A DNA stretch of 64,000 nt from Prosopocoilus inquinatus (lineage: Eukaryota; Arthropoda; Insecta; Coleoptera; Lucanidae): assembly GCA_036172665.1 (NCBI GenBank), contig CM069873.1, positions 44,238,001-44,302,000 on the forward strand. Reading direction: 5' to 3'. Positions 11,296 through 23,066 of this stretch are shown in pieces. Within the stretch, counting starts at the first letter, position 1; the number at the start of each line of letters is the position of its first letter. The position numbers and the translations under genes were made by a program. The notes under the pieces are model-generated. The model ran no database searches. It had not been told where the DNA came from and worked only from the letters and a program-made list of their open reading frames with translations.

Positions 11296-11881
11296 AACTA
11301 AAATACAACTGGAAAGCCAAGGCGTGTACGGAATTCCCTGTCAAGATTGCGACAAGGTCTACATAGGCCAAACAAATAGAAAAATAAGCGTCAGGAGAGA
11401 AGAACATCGAAAGGCCGTCGAGAAGGACGAGAAAACATCATCATTGGCACAACACGTAAAAGCGACTTCACACAAAATAGATTTCAACAACACCAGAACA
11501 ATTGCCAGCGTAGAACACAAGACCAAACGCATCATCCGAGAAGCGATAGAAATCGAGAAACATCAGATGAACTTAAACACCAGAGATGATGCCTTACGAC
11601 TACCACCCACCTGGAGGCCAGTGATCCGAAAATCCACCGACCGTCGAGGACCAGTAACCCGAAGCCAGAAACCAGCGAACCCCGGACCATCAGGATTAGG
11701 AGAAAGCAGTCAACAGGCACGACCCAATCAACCAACAACAAGAAGTCAAGCGGAAAAACCACCAAGCGTAACGACGCGTGACCGCAACACGGTACTTAAA
11801 CCACCACCAGCGCGACCAGAAGCCACTGTGACTCGAGTAACGACGAGGAGCAGAAGCAGGCAAGCAGCAGCGAAGACCTGA
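11252..11881 (+). pseudogene. Penelope-like GIY-YIG endonuclease (right arm)
   Basis: Mirror copy of the left-arm module with the same 209-residue frame. The only internal difference seen is E for V after HRKAV/HRKAE near residue 57, apart from the junction residues. GVY, YIG, the CCHH-like residues and the basic tail are all kept. Truncated at the same place upstream of the endonuclease, so it cannot act autonomously. Confidence 0.85.
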
Positions 11882-11914
11882 AGATGGCAAGTGAGACCTT
11901 GCCGAAACGTTGTC
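11878..11914 (+). ncRNA. Hammerhead-like motif of Penelope element (right arm)
   Basis: Mirror copy of the left-arm motif: CTGAAGA, extra T, GGCAAG/CTTGCC stem II, GAAAC, GTTGTC. It lies just after the endonuclease stop, as expected for the 3' region of Penelope-like elements. Stem I is not evident. Confidence 0.5.
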
Positions 11915-12031
11915 AGAAGACAAATAGTTCTTTAGAGAACTCAACGCGGAGGACTACCCGGAAGAATACTACAGCATTCAACACCCGCGGAAGCCTACGG
12001 ATTAACAATATATATGTATATATATATATAT

Positions 12032-13020
12032 CGTTAAGGCTATCTCGCCGCCTAACTTTGATACCTACGACCGTCTCCCTGAGCTGGGCACTACTTTGCG
12101 AGAGATATCCCTTCGACCCACTTCGACCACACACAGGTAGGTTCGACCGTCCCGATCGCGACAAACATCACGCGAGAGATAGTCACGTGCTGCGAAGTAG
12201 GTAGCTTAACTTTCTACTGTATCTAAATAATAACGCATTTTTTCCTCGATATAACAACCTTTTTTTTATTAACTTCTTGAATTGTCAATTTTTTTATCAT
12301 CAAATACATTTAATATGTCTGTGTTTGATTATTCATTTTTTGGTTCTTCGTAGCGATAAATTTTTTTTTTTTAATTCCTACTGGGGAGATGATTTCAAAA
12401 ATTATAATATCACTAGTTTTCATAGCCCAATATTTAAAAATAATACCGAAAAATAGAAAAAAAAGTACGTGTTAAAAAGAAATCAATAACGAGTGAACTA
12501 TAAGAGATAGGTATAGGGAATGCTAATACATGACGAAAGAACATTTAATCCTGGTAAAAACACATGGTATAAAAATATACTAGGAGTTCCGTTTGGAAAA
12601 CATGACTTTTCGACAGTTGAAATTAGTTCGAATAGAACTTACTTTTCAACCAGCCTGTAAGCAATCAAGTACAAAACTGGACATGATCTGAAAGAATGTT
12701 ACTGAAGCCTACTACAGGCCAAAAATGGGCATCATGGTTTTTGTTGCACAAAGATGGCAGTATCATAACCAAGGTTCTGCAAGTCTGAATTATTTTTAAA
12801 AAATGAAAATATCTCGAAAACTGTTAATTTTTCTTGTATCACATGTTCACAAAATATTTTTATAATTTTACGAAGATTTCAAAAATGCATTAAAAATTGG
12901 GGTATTCTATTTAAAATAAGAAAGTTGACAGGAACTTCCGGTATAAGCGGAAGTGTCCGAAATTTGAAAATATTATGTTTTGATAGATCCAAACTGTTAA
13001 CTTATGACTGCAAAATATGA
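12032..13020. other. No gene recognised
   Basis: AT-rich sequence without a convincing exon. From roughly 12,900 it grades into the old repeat whose inverted partner lies beyond the Gypsy insertion at 27.9-28.3 kb. Confidence 0.5.
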
Positions 13021-13613
13021 AACAGAAATTCAAAGGAGAAGTCCGTAAACTTTTAATGAAAGGGTTGCCTGAATCTCCCTGTATTATTACATTTTTGAAT
13101 TCCCCGTTCAATTCTACAATTTTTGTATTCACTTACATACTGGCTAAAATGTATTGTTTTGATGATTACAGTGGTCACAATAAATTGGAATACTTCAAAA
13201 ACTGAAGAAGCATAGAGATTTGGTCTATTCTCTGTTTGATCACAACCATGGAACAACACTTTTCTGGTAAAAGTTAAACCACATACTTTACAAAGAGCTT
13301 ACAGGGAATCCACAGGATTTGACAGTTTTCAACAATGAATAATTCGATTTTTTTAAATGTAATCACTGACTTTTTTCTGTGCAAAATATTTTCTTTCGAG
13401 TATTTAGAGGAGTCTATCTACTTTATCTTTTTAATTTACTTCGTAAATAAAAATCTACTGGGGTTAGGTCGGGTGATCTAGGAGGCCATTGATCACCGCA
13501 CCCTATTATACGATCTTCAAATATTTTCGCCAGCCTTACAAAAGTTCTTATTAGTAAATAGTATTTTGAATAACAATTATGAAAGATCAACAAGCTAAGC
13601 ATTATGTTTATAA
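13020..13613 (-). repeat. Old repeat, left arm of inverted pair flanking Gypsy
   Basis: Bases ~13,130-13,400 match ~28,000-28,300 in inverse orientation with clear but diverged similarity (shared pieces include GAATCCACAGGA-like and GTATTCCAATTTATT). The Gypsy element at 13,614-27,877 inserted between the two arms; without it they would form one imperfect palindrome. Confidence 0.6.
13433..13518 (-). pseudogene. Mariner/IS630-type transposase fragment
   Basis: Minus-strand frame reads IIGCGDQWPPRSPDLTPVDF followed by YLRSKLKR and a stop. The WPPRSPDLTP block is the signature around the catalytic region of many Tc1/mariner (IS630-superfamily) transposases. Only about 28 residues survive. It sits inside the old inverted repeat and may have belonged to it. 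Confidence 0.65.
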
Positions 13614-13915
13614 TGTTACGAATTTGGGGCTCACAAATTATAGTCGTTAAATTTCAGAACACTTTAATTAAAAGCTGTCGCTTTACACAATTAACACAGT
13701 TGTAATAACACTTTTACAAAATGTACTTTCTATTTATTCGATATACGAACCCTTCGCTTGCCAACTTAATAACTAAACTCCTGGCGCATCGCACGGCTTA
13801 TATAGCAGTTGCTCGAACGTACTAGAATGACCGAGTAGCCTCGGTCATGTTCTGTGACGCAAGGTGGCGTTACTGATGCTAAAAATAGATCTGTTTGTGC
13901 GTCACAGTTGTAACA
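13614..13915 (-). repeat. Gypsy 3' LTR
   Basis: 302 bp, TGTTACGAATTTGG...TTGTAACA as read on the plus strand. Includes a TATA-like CTTATATAGC and inverted CGAGT/CGGTCATG pieces. Its second copy is the split LTR at 18,773-18,977 plus ~27,773-27,877. Confidence 0.9.
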
Positions 13916-13925
13916 CTGCCCCTTT

Positions 13926-15061
13926 TTAGTTCTGTTCATCCCAAGCAGAGTACGGAGCCAAACGGTCAATGTGGATCACTTTCATCTTCCCACGGGGTGG
14001 CTTTTGCATCCTATAGACCACATCATTGATCTTCTTAATTATTTGATATGGTCCATCCCAAGGCGCCTGTAGTTTAGGGCACAGACCACGAGTCCTTCTG
14101 GGGTTGTACAGCCACACCTGGTTCCCTTCATGGAATCTTGTTTCATTGGCTCGTCCATCGTAGCGGGTTTTCATTTTCTCTGTCGCCAAACTAATGTTAC
14201 GTTGGACGTATTCGTGAGTGTTCATTAAACGGTGTTCGAGTTCTTGCGAGTATTCACTTTGTCCCAGTCGAGTTTCTGGTCGCCCAAATTTTAAGTCACA
14301 AGGCAGACGCATTTTTCGTCCGAATAAGGCGCTGCATGGAGTTCGTTTAGTAATGTCATGCTCTGCAGAATGGTACGCCATCAGGAAAAGGGGAAGATGT
14401 TCGTCCCAGTACCGTTGGTTCTTGAAAACAACTTTAACCAGATGTCTCTCCAAAGTCCTATTGAAACGCTCCACCATTCCATCTGACTGTGGGTGCAAGG
14501 GAGTTGTTCACGTTTTGAAAATGCCTAGTAACCTGGTTAAATGTGTTCTTCAAAGTTCCTGCCTTGGTCGGAATGGATCTCCATGGGTACTCCAAATCTT
14601 GTTATTCAATTTTCTATCAAGGCATTCACAACGGTAATTGACTCTTGGTTTGGCAAAGCATAACCTTCTGGCCATTTGGTGAAATAATCAGTCTCTACCA
14701 TAATGTTGTTTCCATGGTTGGTTTCTGGAAATGGGCCGGCTACGTCAATGACAATCCTCTCGAATGGTGCTCCAACGTTGTAAGGGTGTAATTTTCCGCG
14801 AGTCTTTTTCACGGGTCCGGATACTGCAGCACATGTAGTATACCTGGAACACCAATTTTCCACATCAGTTCTACATTTCGCCCAGTCGAACCTTTCTCGT
14901 ACTTTCGACAATGTCTTGTTGATACCCAAATGTCCACCGGATGCACCGTCATGAATTTCCTCCAGGATCTCAGCGACCCTTACCCTTGGAAGCACGAGTT
15001 TGTCCTTCATCTCAATCCCATTAGGTGTTTCCCATTTTCTCATTAGTAACCCACTCTTCAA
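13926..15061 (-). pseudogene. Gypsy integrase (broken)
   Basis: Integrase inserts the cDNA copy into the genome. The N-terminal zinc-binding HHCC is visible (HDGASGGHLG, CSRYTTC), then the first catalytic Asp in IVIDVAGPFPE, a break of about 110 bp in other frames at 14,498-14,606, and HPQSDGMVERFNRT with the catalytic Glu. The C-terminal GPY-like block (WDGPYQIIKKINDVVYR) and VIHIDRLAPY end the protein just before the polypurine tract. No macrodomain follows, unlike the two Gypsy copies at 39-55 kb. Confidence 0.88.
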
Positions 15062-15255
15062 CTCCAGAGAATCCCATTGTGACCAATAGATTTAAACACT
15101 GGATTCTTCCCCGATATCTCTGCCCAGGTGGGACGTTGCTGTCTTTCCTTCCATTCGATTATGGTTCATATTTCAGGATCTGCTCGCTGTTCCCTCTTAA
15201 TGGTTTCGGTTTGCCAGCTGTCTACGAGGACGCCAGTTCTTCTGATGGGAATGAA

Positions 15256-16591
15256 TTATCCCTTCTTTTTTTTCTGCTTTTGAGCAGTGTCGACAAGACT
15301 TAGGACAGTAGAGAGTGCATCCGCATTATTATCGACTCGACCTGGACGATGTTCGATTGTAAAATCATACTCCTGTAATTTTTCTATCCATCTGGCAAGC
15401 TGGCATTCTATGTTCTTAAACCGAAGCAACCAGTTCAATGCTGCATGGTCTATTCAAAGATGAAACTGTCGATCATACTTGTGAAAATTTTCTGTTGTCT
15501 TCACCACGGCAAGAAGCTCCTTTCTGGTTACACAGTAGTTCCTTTCAGCTTTCGACAAAACTTTACTGAAGTAACCAATAACACGTTCTTGCCCGTCTTG
15601 CACTTGTGACAGTACGCCTCCAATCCTGTAGTTGCTAGCATCACTATCAATATTAATCTTGCCCTCTGATCTTGGATAAGACAATATAGCAGCAGTCGCC
15701 AAAAGATCCTTCAGATTGTCAAAGGCTTCTTGGCAGTCTCTACTCCAGAAAAATGTAGTTTTTCCTTCGGTCAGTGCATGTAGAGGTTTCGCTGCCTTTG
15801 CAAAGTCCTTAACGAATCGTCTGTAATAGGTGCAGAGCCCCAAGAAACTTCTTAATTCGTGCACATTCTTCGGTGATGGCCAGTTCTTAAGAGCTGAAAT
15901 CTTGTCCGGGTCGGTCGCCACACCTGCCTCAGAGATGACATGTCCAAGATAATTCACGTCCTTCTGCATTTGGCTGGATTTAATTTTAGCTTCGCCTCTT
16001 CAATCCTTTGGAAAGCGTTCCTCAGATTTGCCAGGTGTTCTTTGAAGGTTCTTCCAACCACAATCACATCATCTAATTATACGAGTTAAGTCTTTCAGCT
16101 AAGTTCACGCAATACCAATTCCATGAGTCGCTCAAAAGTGGCTGGGGCATTGCATAAACCAAAAGGCATCACCTTGAACTGCCATGGACCAGTACCTGCA
16201 GTAAAGGCTGCTTTTCCTTGTCTTCGGGATGCATTCCAACTTGCCAATAGCCACTTTTCAAGTTCAGAGTAGAGAACCATCTCGCACCGGATAAGGTGTC
16301 AATTGTGTCATCAATCCGAGATAAAGGATAGCTATCCTTTTTCGTGATATCAGTTAATCGCCTGTAGTCCACACAGAAACGCATGCTGCCATCATTTTTA
16401 GTTGCAAGTACAACAAGAGATGCCCATGGACTTTGCGATGGTTCAATAATTCCTTGGCCCTGCATCTTCTTGATTAACTTGTCAGCCTCTTCTCTCCTCG
16501 CCAATGGTAGTCTTCGTGCGGGTTGACGAATTGGAGTCGGATCGCCAGTGTTTATTCTGTACTGAACAATGTCCATCATCGGTAAACGCAA
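15256..16591 (-). pseudogene. Gypsy reverse transcriptase and RNase H (broken)
   Basis: RT and RNase H copy the element RNA into DNA. Seen: RRLPLARREEADKLI, SPWASLVVL, FCVDYRRLTDITKKDSYPL, FSTLNLKSGYWQV, FGLCNAPATFERLM, then DVIVVG. Three in-frame stops precede the LDD of the YLDD catalytic motif (around 16,070-16,100), one replacing its Tyr codon. RNase H continues with FLGLCTYYRRFVKDFA, DSDASNYRIGGVL, YCVTRKELLAVV and HRPGRVDNNADALS. Several frameshifts separate these blocks. Confidence 0.88.
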
Positions 16592-17670
16592 AGATTCTTT
16601 TGAATTTTCGAAACAGTCTTGTCTTTTGTATCCATGGGTGTTTACGATCTTCCAGAAATTTCTCTAGTAATGGTGGTAGAGTGTCAGACTGATGCCGAGC
16701 GGTTGCATCGTTTACTTGAATGTGGTTCACAGAAGCAATTGCTTCACATTTGCCCACCATTGCTCCGCTGAGTGTGGTCACAGGGTAACTGTTGACATTT
16801 GCAAGACGAATAGGAATTGTTTCTTGGATCTTCACCAGAGTCCCAGCCAGTAAAATTCCTTTCTTGGCGCTGCTGATCTCAGTTACCTCTATGATTCCGG
16901 CAGGATAGTTGCCAAGATTGCCTTCCAACTTCGCCAGAATTAACTTATTGGTTAAGGCTGGAATATTTACACTTTCGTCTAATATTACTTTTAGCACTGT
17001 AGATAGATTTCCAGAAACGTGGAGAAGTATTTCTTTAGATCCAATTCGTAGAACTTTATCTTTGAAATCTACAACCAAGCCGTTTTTCTTCATGAAGTCC
17101 ACTCTCAGTATGAAGTCGTCAACAATGTCTGCCACTAACACCCTGTGTCTGAATTTCATACTTCCAATCTTCCTCGTCAGTAGCTGTTTGGAAGTGATAT
17201 ACCTTTCCATTATTTACTAGCTTCCATTTCGGTAAAAGATATGTTCTTATGATGGACAAATTCGCTCCGGTATCAATTGTGAATTGGAAAGATCTCTCAC
17301 CAATTTTTCCATCTGCTATCAAGCTATTTTCATTGTTCCTTATCCTGGAAATGGAGACAATCTTGAGGCTATCCGTAGGATCAGTCAGCATGCGCCCCTT
17401 CTTGCTGTCTGGTTTTAAATGCTCACTATCATCGTCTTGACGCGCCCGTTTGCGACGGCAATTGGAACTCATATGACCTGACTTGCCACAATTCCAACAA
17501 GTTATGATTTGCCTGGGATTGATCACCTTCTCTTCCAGCTGCTTTAATCTTTCAAGAACTTCTGTCAGTGCACTGTCATCACCAGCTTTCACTTTTCGTA
17601 CCTGTACTGGGCTTCTAGATGGTTGCTGGCCGCCTCGAATTCCAGTGCACGGGCCAGTACATCTGTGCAT
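16482..17670 (-). pseudogene. Gypsy protease and gag zinc knuckle
   Basis: A canonical CCHC knuckle CWNCGKSGHMSSNC (RNA packaging) is followed by an aspartic protease active site FTIDTGANLSIIRTYLLP, which matures the polyprotein. The downstream linker (FILRVDFMKKNGLVVDF) leads toward RT. Reading frames change between blocks near 17,119-17,210. Confidence 0.85.
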
Positions 17671-18743
17671 TTGGAGAAGTTACTCAATCGTAATACTTGT
17701 TGCATTTCCTGATCTCTAATACCGTCGACGAATGCTTGGATGTCCAAACGACGAAAAACTGATTCAGGTAAGAAATCTTCATATGCCATGCGTACCAGTC
17801 TTTCAATGTGGAGTTCAAACTCTTGAAGTGATTCACCATTCTTCTGGGTATGATTTTTCAATTGGATGGTATGGAGTTGCTTCATGTGTGCATCGCCAAA
17901 ACGCATTTCCAAGTTCTCCATCAGTTGATCAAAGTTGTTCTGTACTTCCTCGAGAATGGACTTTAATGCACTCAATGCTGGACCTCGCAGAGCCAAAACG
18001 AGTGCTGCACCTCTGTCGCAGTCATTCCAGCCATTCACGTCAGTAGCAATTTTAAACTGTCGGATGAAAGTAGACCAAAGTAAGTCGCCTTAAAATTTAG
18101 GTGGTTTCAGTTTCTGGTTTGACGACGCAGACGATGGTGTAATCGAACGACCTAGTCCCACTTTATGCAGTTGTTTCGCTAAGTCTTCAAATTTATCTTG
18201 GAATTGAATTTTTATTCCACCAAATTTCTCATCAAGTTTATCGTCGAATTCAAATTTCATGTCCTGAATTGTATAATTAATCAGTTTGATAGTATTATCA
18301 AACTGATTTCGTACGCCCTCAATTTTCTCGTCACATTCGGTTTTAAGATCGTCGATTTGCATCTTCATGTTTTCTATATTCAGATCGGTTTTTAAACTTT
18401 AAGTTTCCATTTTCATATCCAAACTTTTCATTTGTTTTCTCAGTTCCTGCGTTTGCTCTTTTATATTTTCTTTCACTTCCTGCATTTCTAATTTCATATT
18501 TTCGTTACTTTTTTCCATTTTTTCTTTCACATCCTGCATTTCTAATTTCATACTTTCTTTCACTTCTTTCAGTCGAGCTGCCGCGTCTTCAATTTCAAAT
18601 TCAAGTGTTTCCGGGTCTTTACCTTCATCTACAAGAGCTTGTTTCAGCCGTTCTTGTAGGACGCTTTTCTTTCCCGAATTTTCCAGGCCTCTCTCTTCTA
18701 ACTCCTCACGCAGCTCTTTCACTTTTAACTCGCACAGCTTCAT
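17589..18743 (-). pseudogene. Gypsy Gag with SAP-like N-terminus and capsid
   Basis: The start is placed at the ATG 18,743 (MKLCELKVKELREELEERG), just inside the primer-binding site. The first ~35 residues look like a SAP-type DNA-binding helix pair. A charged coiled coil follows (MKLEMQDVKEKMEKSNENMK repeats) with a stop at 18,399, then a second coiled-coil frame (18,368-18,090) and a capsid-like domain (18,038-17,589; RFGDAHMKQLHTIQLKN, GESLQEFELHIERLV, QAFVDGIRDQEMQQVLR). Frames are broken at about 18,390 and 18,080. Confidence 0.8.
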
Positions 18744-18772
18744 TCTTGAAATTTCCGCTTCTGACACCAATT

Positions 18773-18977
18773 TGTTACGAATTTGGGGGTTCACAAATTA
18801 TAGTCGTTAAATTTCAGAACACTTTAATTAAAACCTGTCGCTTTACAAAATTAACAACACAGTAATGAGCTTGTCTATCAAACAACACTTTTACGAAATG
18901 TACTTTCTATTTATTCGAGGTACGAACCCTTTGCTTGCCAACTTAATAACTAAACTCCTGGCGGATCGTACGGCTTA
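18773..18977 (-). repeat. Gypsy 5' LTR, proximal part
   Basis: Matches bases 13,614-13,8xx of the other LTR up to ATCGTACGGCTTA, then stops where the 8.2-kb TIR element begins. The remaining ~100 bp of this LTR is at ~27,773-27,877. Confidence 0.88.
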
Positions 18978-19744
18978 AGGCACTCGATCTCTGTCTAAAG
19001 ACACAGGTAGACTCCTTTCAGTATAAGAAGTACATGATGACTCATCGAAATCTGACCGGCGGACTACTGAACAGCTGATGAGCAGTGGCATACAGATTTC
19101 CATGTGAAATGTAAGGGCAGGAAAATAAATAAAAATATATTTTTGTATATTAAATCCAGCATATTTAAGCAATATAAATAACAATTATTATTGTGGACCA
19201 TATAAATAACATGCCGAACGTTATTTATCAGACTACTGTATATTTGTTTTTGTGCTGAAAATTTGATATCATGTTAATTTATAATTCGGGAGAAATTTTA
19301 AGTAAATATTTTACTTTAATAAATGAAGAGTTGTGAATTAAATGAGAATTGTTATACAATATTCAGCGTCGTCTTTCATGAATCCCACTAAGCAAAAAAA
19401 TGTTTTGTAAACATTTTGTGAACGTTATTTAGTCATACGTAATGTTTCCGGTTAAACGTGTTTAGTGTAGAAAGTAACGTTATGCCGATAGTTCTATGTC
19501 CTAGTAAGCGATGTTACATAATAACGTTATAATAAAAATGTTGATTCGACGTTTCTTTATTAACGCTGTATAAACATAAATTGCAATGTTTTATTAATAT
19601 TTAAACGTAATATTATCATTATGTTTCCTATACTTGTTTCATGAACGTTCCTTTAGGAATGTGTCATTGACGTTCCTTTAGAAACATTGCACTACTATTA
19701 CAGGATAACACACTGTATTTCACATCTCATCTACACACATCTGT

Positions 19745-20020
19745 ACTTTTTTTTAATTTATTAACGGATCGATTTTAAAATTTCGCCTTGTTTAATCATG
19801 AAAAGTTATTTAAAAAAAATTGTTTAAAACTAAGAAATAACCCCAATTCCCAAATTTCTTTATAACTTTTCGTGATTAAACAAAGTCTAATATGTTAATT
19901 TTTTGCAATTTGTTTTTGACTGCGGCTTATAATCAGAAAATTTTGATTTTAAAAGGACGCACAATTGACAAAAATTTAGAATCGATCCGTAAATAAATTA
20001 AAAAAGTCAGGGATTTGTAG
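19745..20020. repeat. Fold-back repeat
   Basis: TTTAATTTATTAACGGATCG at the left is mirrored by CGATCCGTAAATAAATTAAA at the right. A second, inner inverted pair (TTTAATCATGAAAAGTTAT / ATAACTTTTCGTGATTAAA) lies inside it. Confidence 0.65.
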
Positions 20021-21229
20021 CTGAGAAGTGAAACACAGTGGATATCTTTAAAGCAAACCGCACATTAGCATCGCATCATTTTACAAACTAAAAATCTGCA
20101 GCAATCACTACCTAACATATTTTTTGTATGTTACTTCATTCTGTATTTATTGGTGCAAATTTTTAGTTTAGCAATATGAAGCAATGCAACACATGCTAAC
20201 GTCCACTTCAATAAAGCTGCTTTAACACTTGTAAACTTAAAATGTTTAATTACTTCGCGATCCCTCTGCTGAGGAGCCCCCAAACAGGACCGAAACAGCT
20301 CAACAAAGGGTGCCATTGTAATAAACTGTATTCATAATAAGTAGTTACAAAGGAGATCTTTCTTATTTTGTGAGACAGAGATAGATTTAATAAATTCCAA
20401 ATGCAAAGATGAAGTATATCCAGTATTAATGTATCTAAATAGATTATATTTTCTAATTGTAACACAGAAGGAATCTTACTATGCAATGTGTTTATTAATA
20501 CAATTAATGAAGTATTTACAATCAAAATAATATATTGAAACACCAGATATAAAAATACAAGCCGTGGAGATCATAATAATTATTAAATCTAATCGGCTTA
20601 TTAAATACTGAACGAGCGAAATAGGGGTTCTTGCAGGCGGGTGATAATAGAACGTAATCAGCTGTGTCTATTTGGTCCAAAACTTCTATATAATCGCTGT
20701 TAATCATACATTTGTTTCAAAAAATTGTATGCCTTCACCATTATTTTCTCGTGCTAAAAATTTTGTTCTCGGTGAGGTTACAAAATTCTGTAAATATAAA
20801 TGAAGAAAATGATATATAAATACATTATAATGTCAAAACAATTAAAAAAATCGTATTACTTACCCTTCATCAGTTTTTCAACAATTTTTCCTTATTAACA
20901 TATAAACATTTTAGATGATGTGACTGAAAATCTGAAATGTATCTCTTTTAAAAATAGGTAAAATAAATAAAACATTTTACCTCTATATTTTTCACGTGTG
21001 TTCTTTGCATTCTGTATTCTAACTTTAAAATGTAGCATCACTTTCGAGGATTTATCGCAAAGAGATAGTGCATCCTAACTGCAGCGGTTTTTTCCCTTTT
21101 CCTAAAGCAATGTCACTTTTTAATTAGGAGTAATTTTTAAGTGTGTTCTTCTTATAACGAGCCTTCAATAAAAAAACCACCTCCAGTAGCCTTAGAAACA
21201 AAAGTACATATCGTAGATTGAACAGTACA

Positions 21230-22065
21230 CAGGGCCCCCGTAACCATATGTGCAAAGCCTGCAGTGCACGCGGGCGCCATGTTCAAGGGGCGGCAATTAA
21301 CATCTTGGTCATTTGACATATTTTGTTTTTTTTTTCGCCCAAGAAAAGAAAAATAATGGGAAACAGTTTCTTGTCTGGTATAAATTATTCGAAAAACTAA
21401 CCACAAGTTTTGATGAAGCCGTCAACCTCACGGGAAAACGTCGACTAAAATAGAACAATTAACTGCGGCAATTAAAAGTAGAAAAGTCTAATTTATGTAA
21501 TTTTCGTTTGCTAATTTTTTCATAAAAATTTAATAATTTTATTAGGTAAAAAAATAAATTATGTTACTGTTTGGTTAACAAAAAACAAATTATATTTCAC
21601 TTTTTAAGTTTTTATAAATTTATGTTCCTTTTGCTTTTGTGATTTTGTTTCTTTTTTTCTAATATTAGTAACTTGCATTCTGGGAGGGGGGGGGAGGCGT
21701 CTAAACAGAGGTCTTCTCGGTCAGATGAGAAGAAAGCGCTTCCCTTCGTTTTTGGGGGCTTGCGGCAGCTAGGAACTTGAAAAAATGAAGGAAAATGTTT
21801 AAATAAAAGTGAAGGAGAATGCTTAAAAAAAGCGAAGGAGAATGTTTAAAAAAAGTGAAGGAGAATGTTTAGAAAAAGTGAAGGAGAATGTTTAAAAAAT
21901 GTGATAGAAAATGTTTAAATTTTTTTCTGTTTTTTCCATTTCGTTTCTTTTAATTTTTAATAATTTTGATAATTGACCGTTTTTGTTTGCCCCAACTCAA
22001 ATCTGTTAGAGGGCGCCAAAATATGGATTGGCACGCGGGCGGCTTTTGGCCTCGCGGGGGCCCTG
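21230..22065. mobile_element. Non-autonomous hAT element
   Basis: 836 bp with short terminal repeats CAGGGCCCCCG / CGGGGGCCCTG and an exact 8-bp target duplication ACAGTACA (21,222-21,229 and 22,066-22,073), diagnostic for the hAT superfamily. No transposase inside. The interior includes a ~22-bp minisatellite at 21,780-21,925. Confidence 0.9.
21780..21925. repeat. 22-bp minisatellite inside hAT
   Basis: About six head-to-tail units of GTGAAGGAGAATGTTTAAAA with small variations. Probably arose by slippage within the hAT. Confidence 0.8.
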
Positions 22066-22243
22066 ACAGTACAGGTTCTGTGATATTCGCAATAACTGTC
22101 AAAAAACAAAATTAAATATAGTATAGTAAAATAGTAATTTAAATTTCTTCTGGCATTGACCACTTTCACCAACAAATTTGCTACTTTGCAGATATTTAAA
22201 AAAAAACTTGAATCTTAATATCCACATTTTAAAATTAATTCAT

Positions 22244-22375
22244 AGCGTTTTCTACTGACATGCACTAATGCACTGAGTGCGCACTCAGTCTATCTCCCAT
22301 CTTCTTCTAACCTCACGTAATAAAATGAGTTGGAGATACACTCAGTGCATGTAGTGAACGTTAGTAGAAAACACT
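22244..22375. mobile_element. TA-flanked MITE, copy 1
   Basis: ~132 bp with ends GCGTTTTCTACTGACATGCA and the mirrored TTAGTAGAAAACACT, flanked by TA. A second copy at 60,987-61,124 shares ends and core (CATCTTCTTCTAACCTCA, AATAAAATGAGTTGGAGATA). No coding capacity. Confidence 0.8.
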
Positions 22376-22870
22376 ATCAGTTTTTGTCACGTGTAAGAAG
22401 TCGAGATATACCGGATCTTTAAATTGGTTAAATTGGTTATTGGGGATGGTGAGTTGATGATCGGCAAAAAAAAATTCCAATAAAAGTCCTTTAGTTTTCG
22501 AAATAAAAATTACTAAAAATTTGGCTAAAATTGTTGTTACGCCACTGAGCTAAGATGATAAGCTGTCACAATAGTCACAGCTTGCTACATTGTTATTACT
22601 GAAATGAATGCCGCTTACATGAATAATGAGGTGACGGAAATGGCGTTATTTTATGGAAGAAAAAATAAAAAATAAAAATAATAAAAGATATTTTTTAAAA
22701 CGTTTTTTTTTTTGGATTTCTTAGGACTTCCAGATGCCACAGTTTTTTTTTTGTACTAGCAATTTTCAAACAACCTGTATTTTTTCAATTGTCAGAATTT
22801 TATTTTTGTTTAGGAAACTATGATTTAACGTTCCTACTCCTTTTCATTTTACGTTTTTAATAATAAACAA

Positions 22871-23066
22871 TAAGTACAAAGTTTTTTTAATCTCAAACCG
22901 GACAGAAAAATGAAGGGAAACACACTCAACGTTTCGCTATAGATTTATAGCTTCGTCAGGAGACGAAGCTATAAATAAATTTCCCTTCATTTTTCTGTCC
23001 GGTTTGAAATTAAAAAAACTTTGTACTTACTATTTTCATCGGACAAGAACAAACTTCAATTAATAA
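22871..23066. mobile_element. Palindromic Penelope-type fragment with hammerhead-like motif
   Basis: Arms AAGTACAAAGTTTTTTTAAT...GGACAGAAAAATGAAGGGAAA and their inverse meet at ~22,960. The minus strand near 22,922-22,959 reads CTGACGA, one A, GCTATA hairpin TATAGC, GAAACGTTG, a hammerhead-like order. The same family recurs at 29,251-29,407 and 62,755-62,833. No coding sequence remains; assignment to Penelope-like elements rests on the GAAACGTTG-type motif shared with the 10.6-11.9 kb pair. Confidence 0.5.

Larger units (their letters stand above)
10571..11976. mobile_element. Inverted pair of 5'-truncated Penelope-like elements
   Basis: Two copies of one Penelope-like 3' module stand head to head: left arm 10,571-11,266 and right arm 11,281-11,976, both 696 bp, separated by 14 bp. 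By eye they differ at about one base and have no indel. Each arm carries only the GIY-YIG endonuclease end of the element; the reverse transcriptase is missing. Such inverted partial copies are known for Penelope-like elements. A transcript would form a ~700-bp hairpin. Confidence 0.88.

Noticed and set aside
20250..20315. Possible hammerhead (CTGAGGA ... GAAACAGCTCA)
   Set aside because: It resembles the satellite ribozyme, but stem II has several mismatches and stem III and the cleavage triplet are lost; at most a dead relic.
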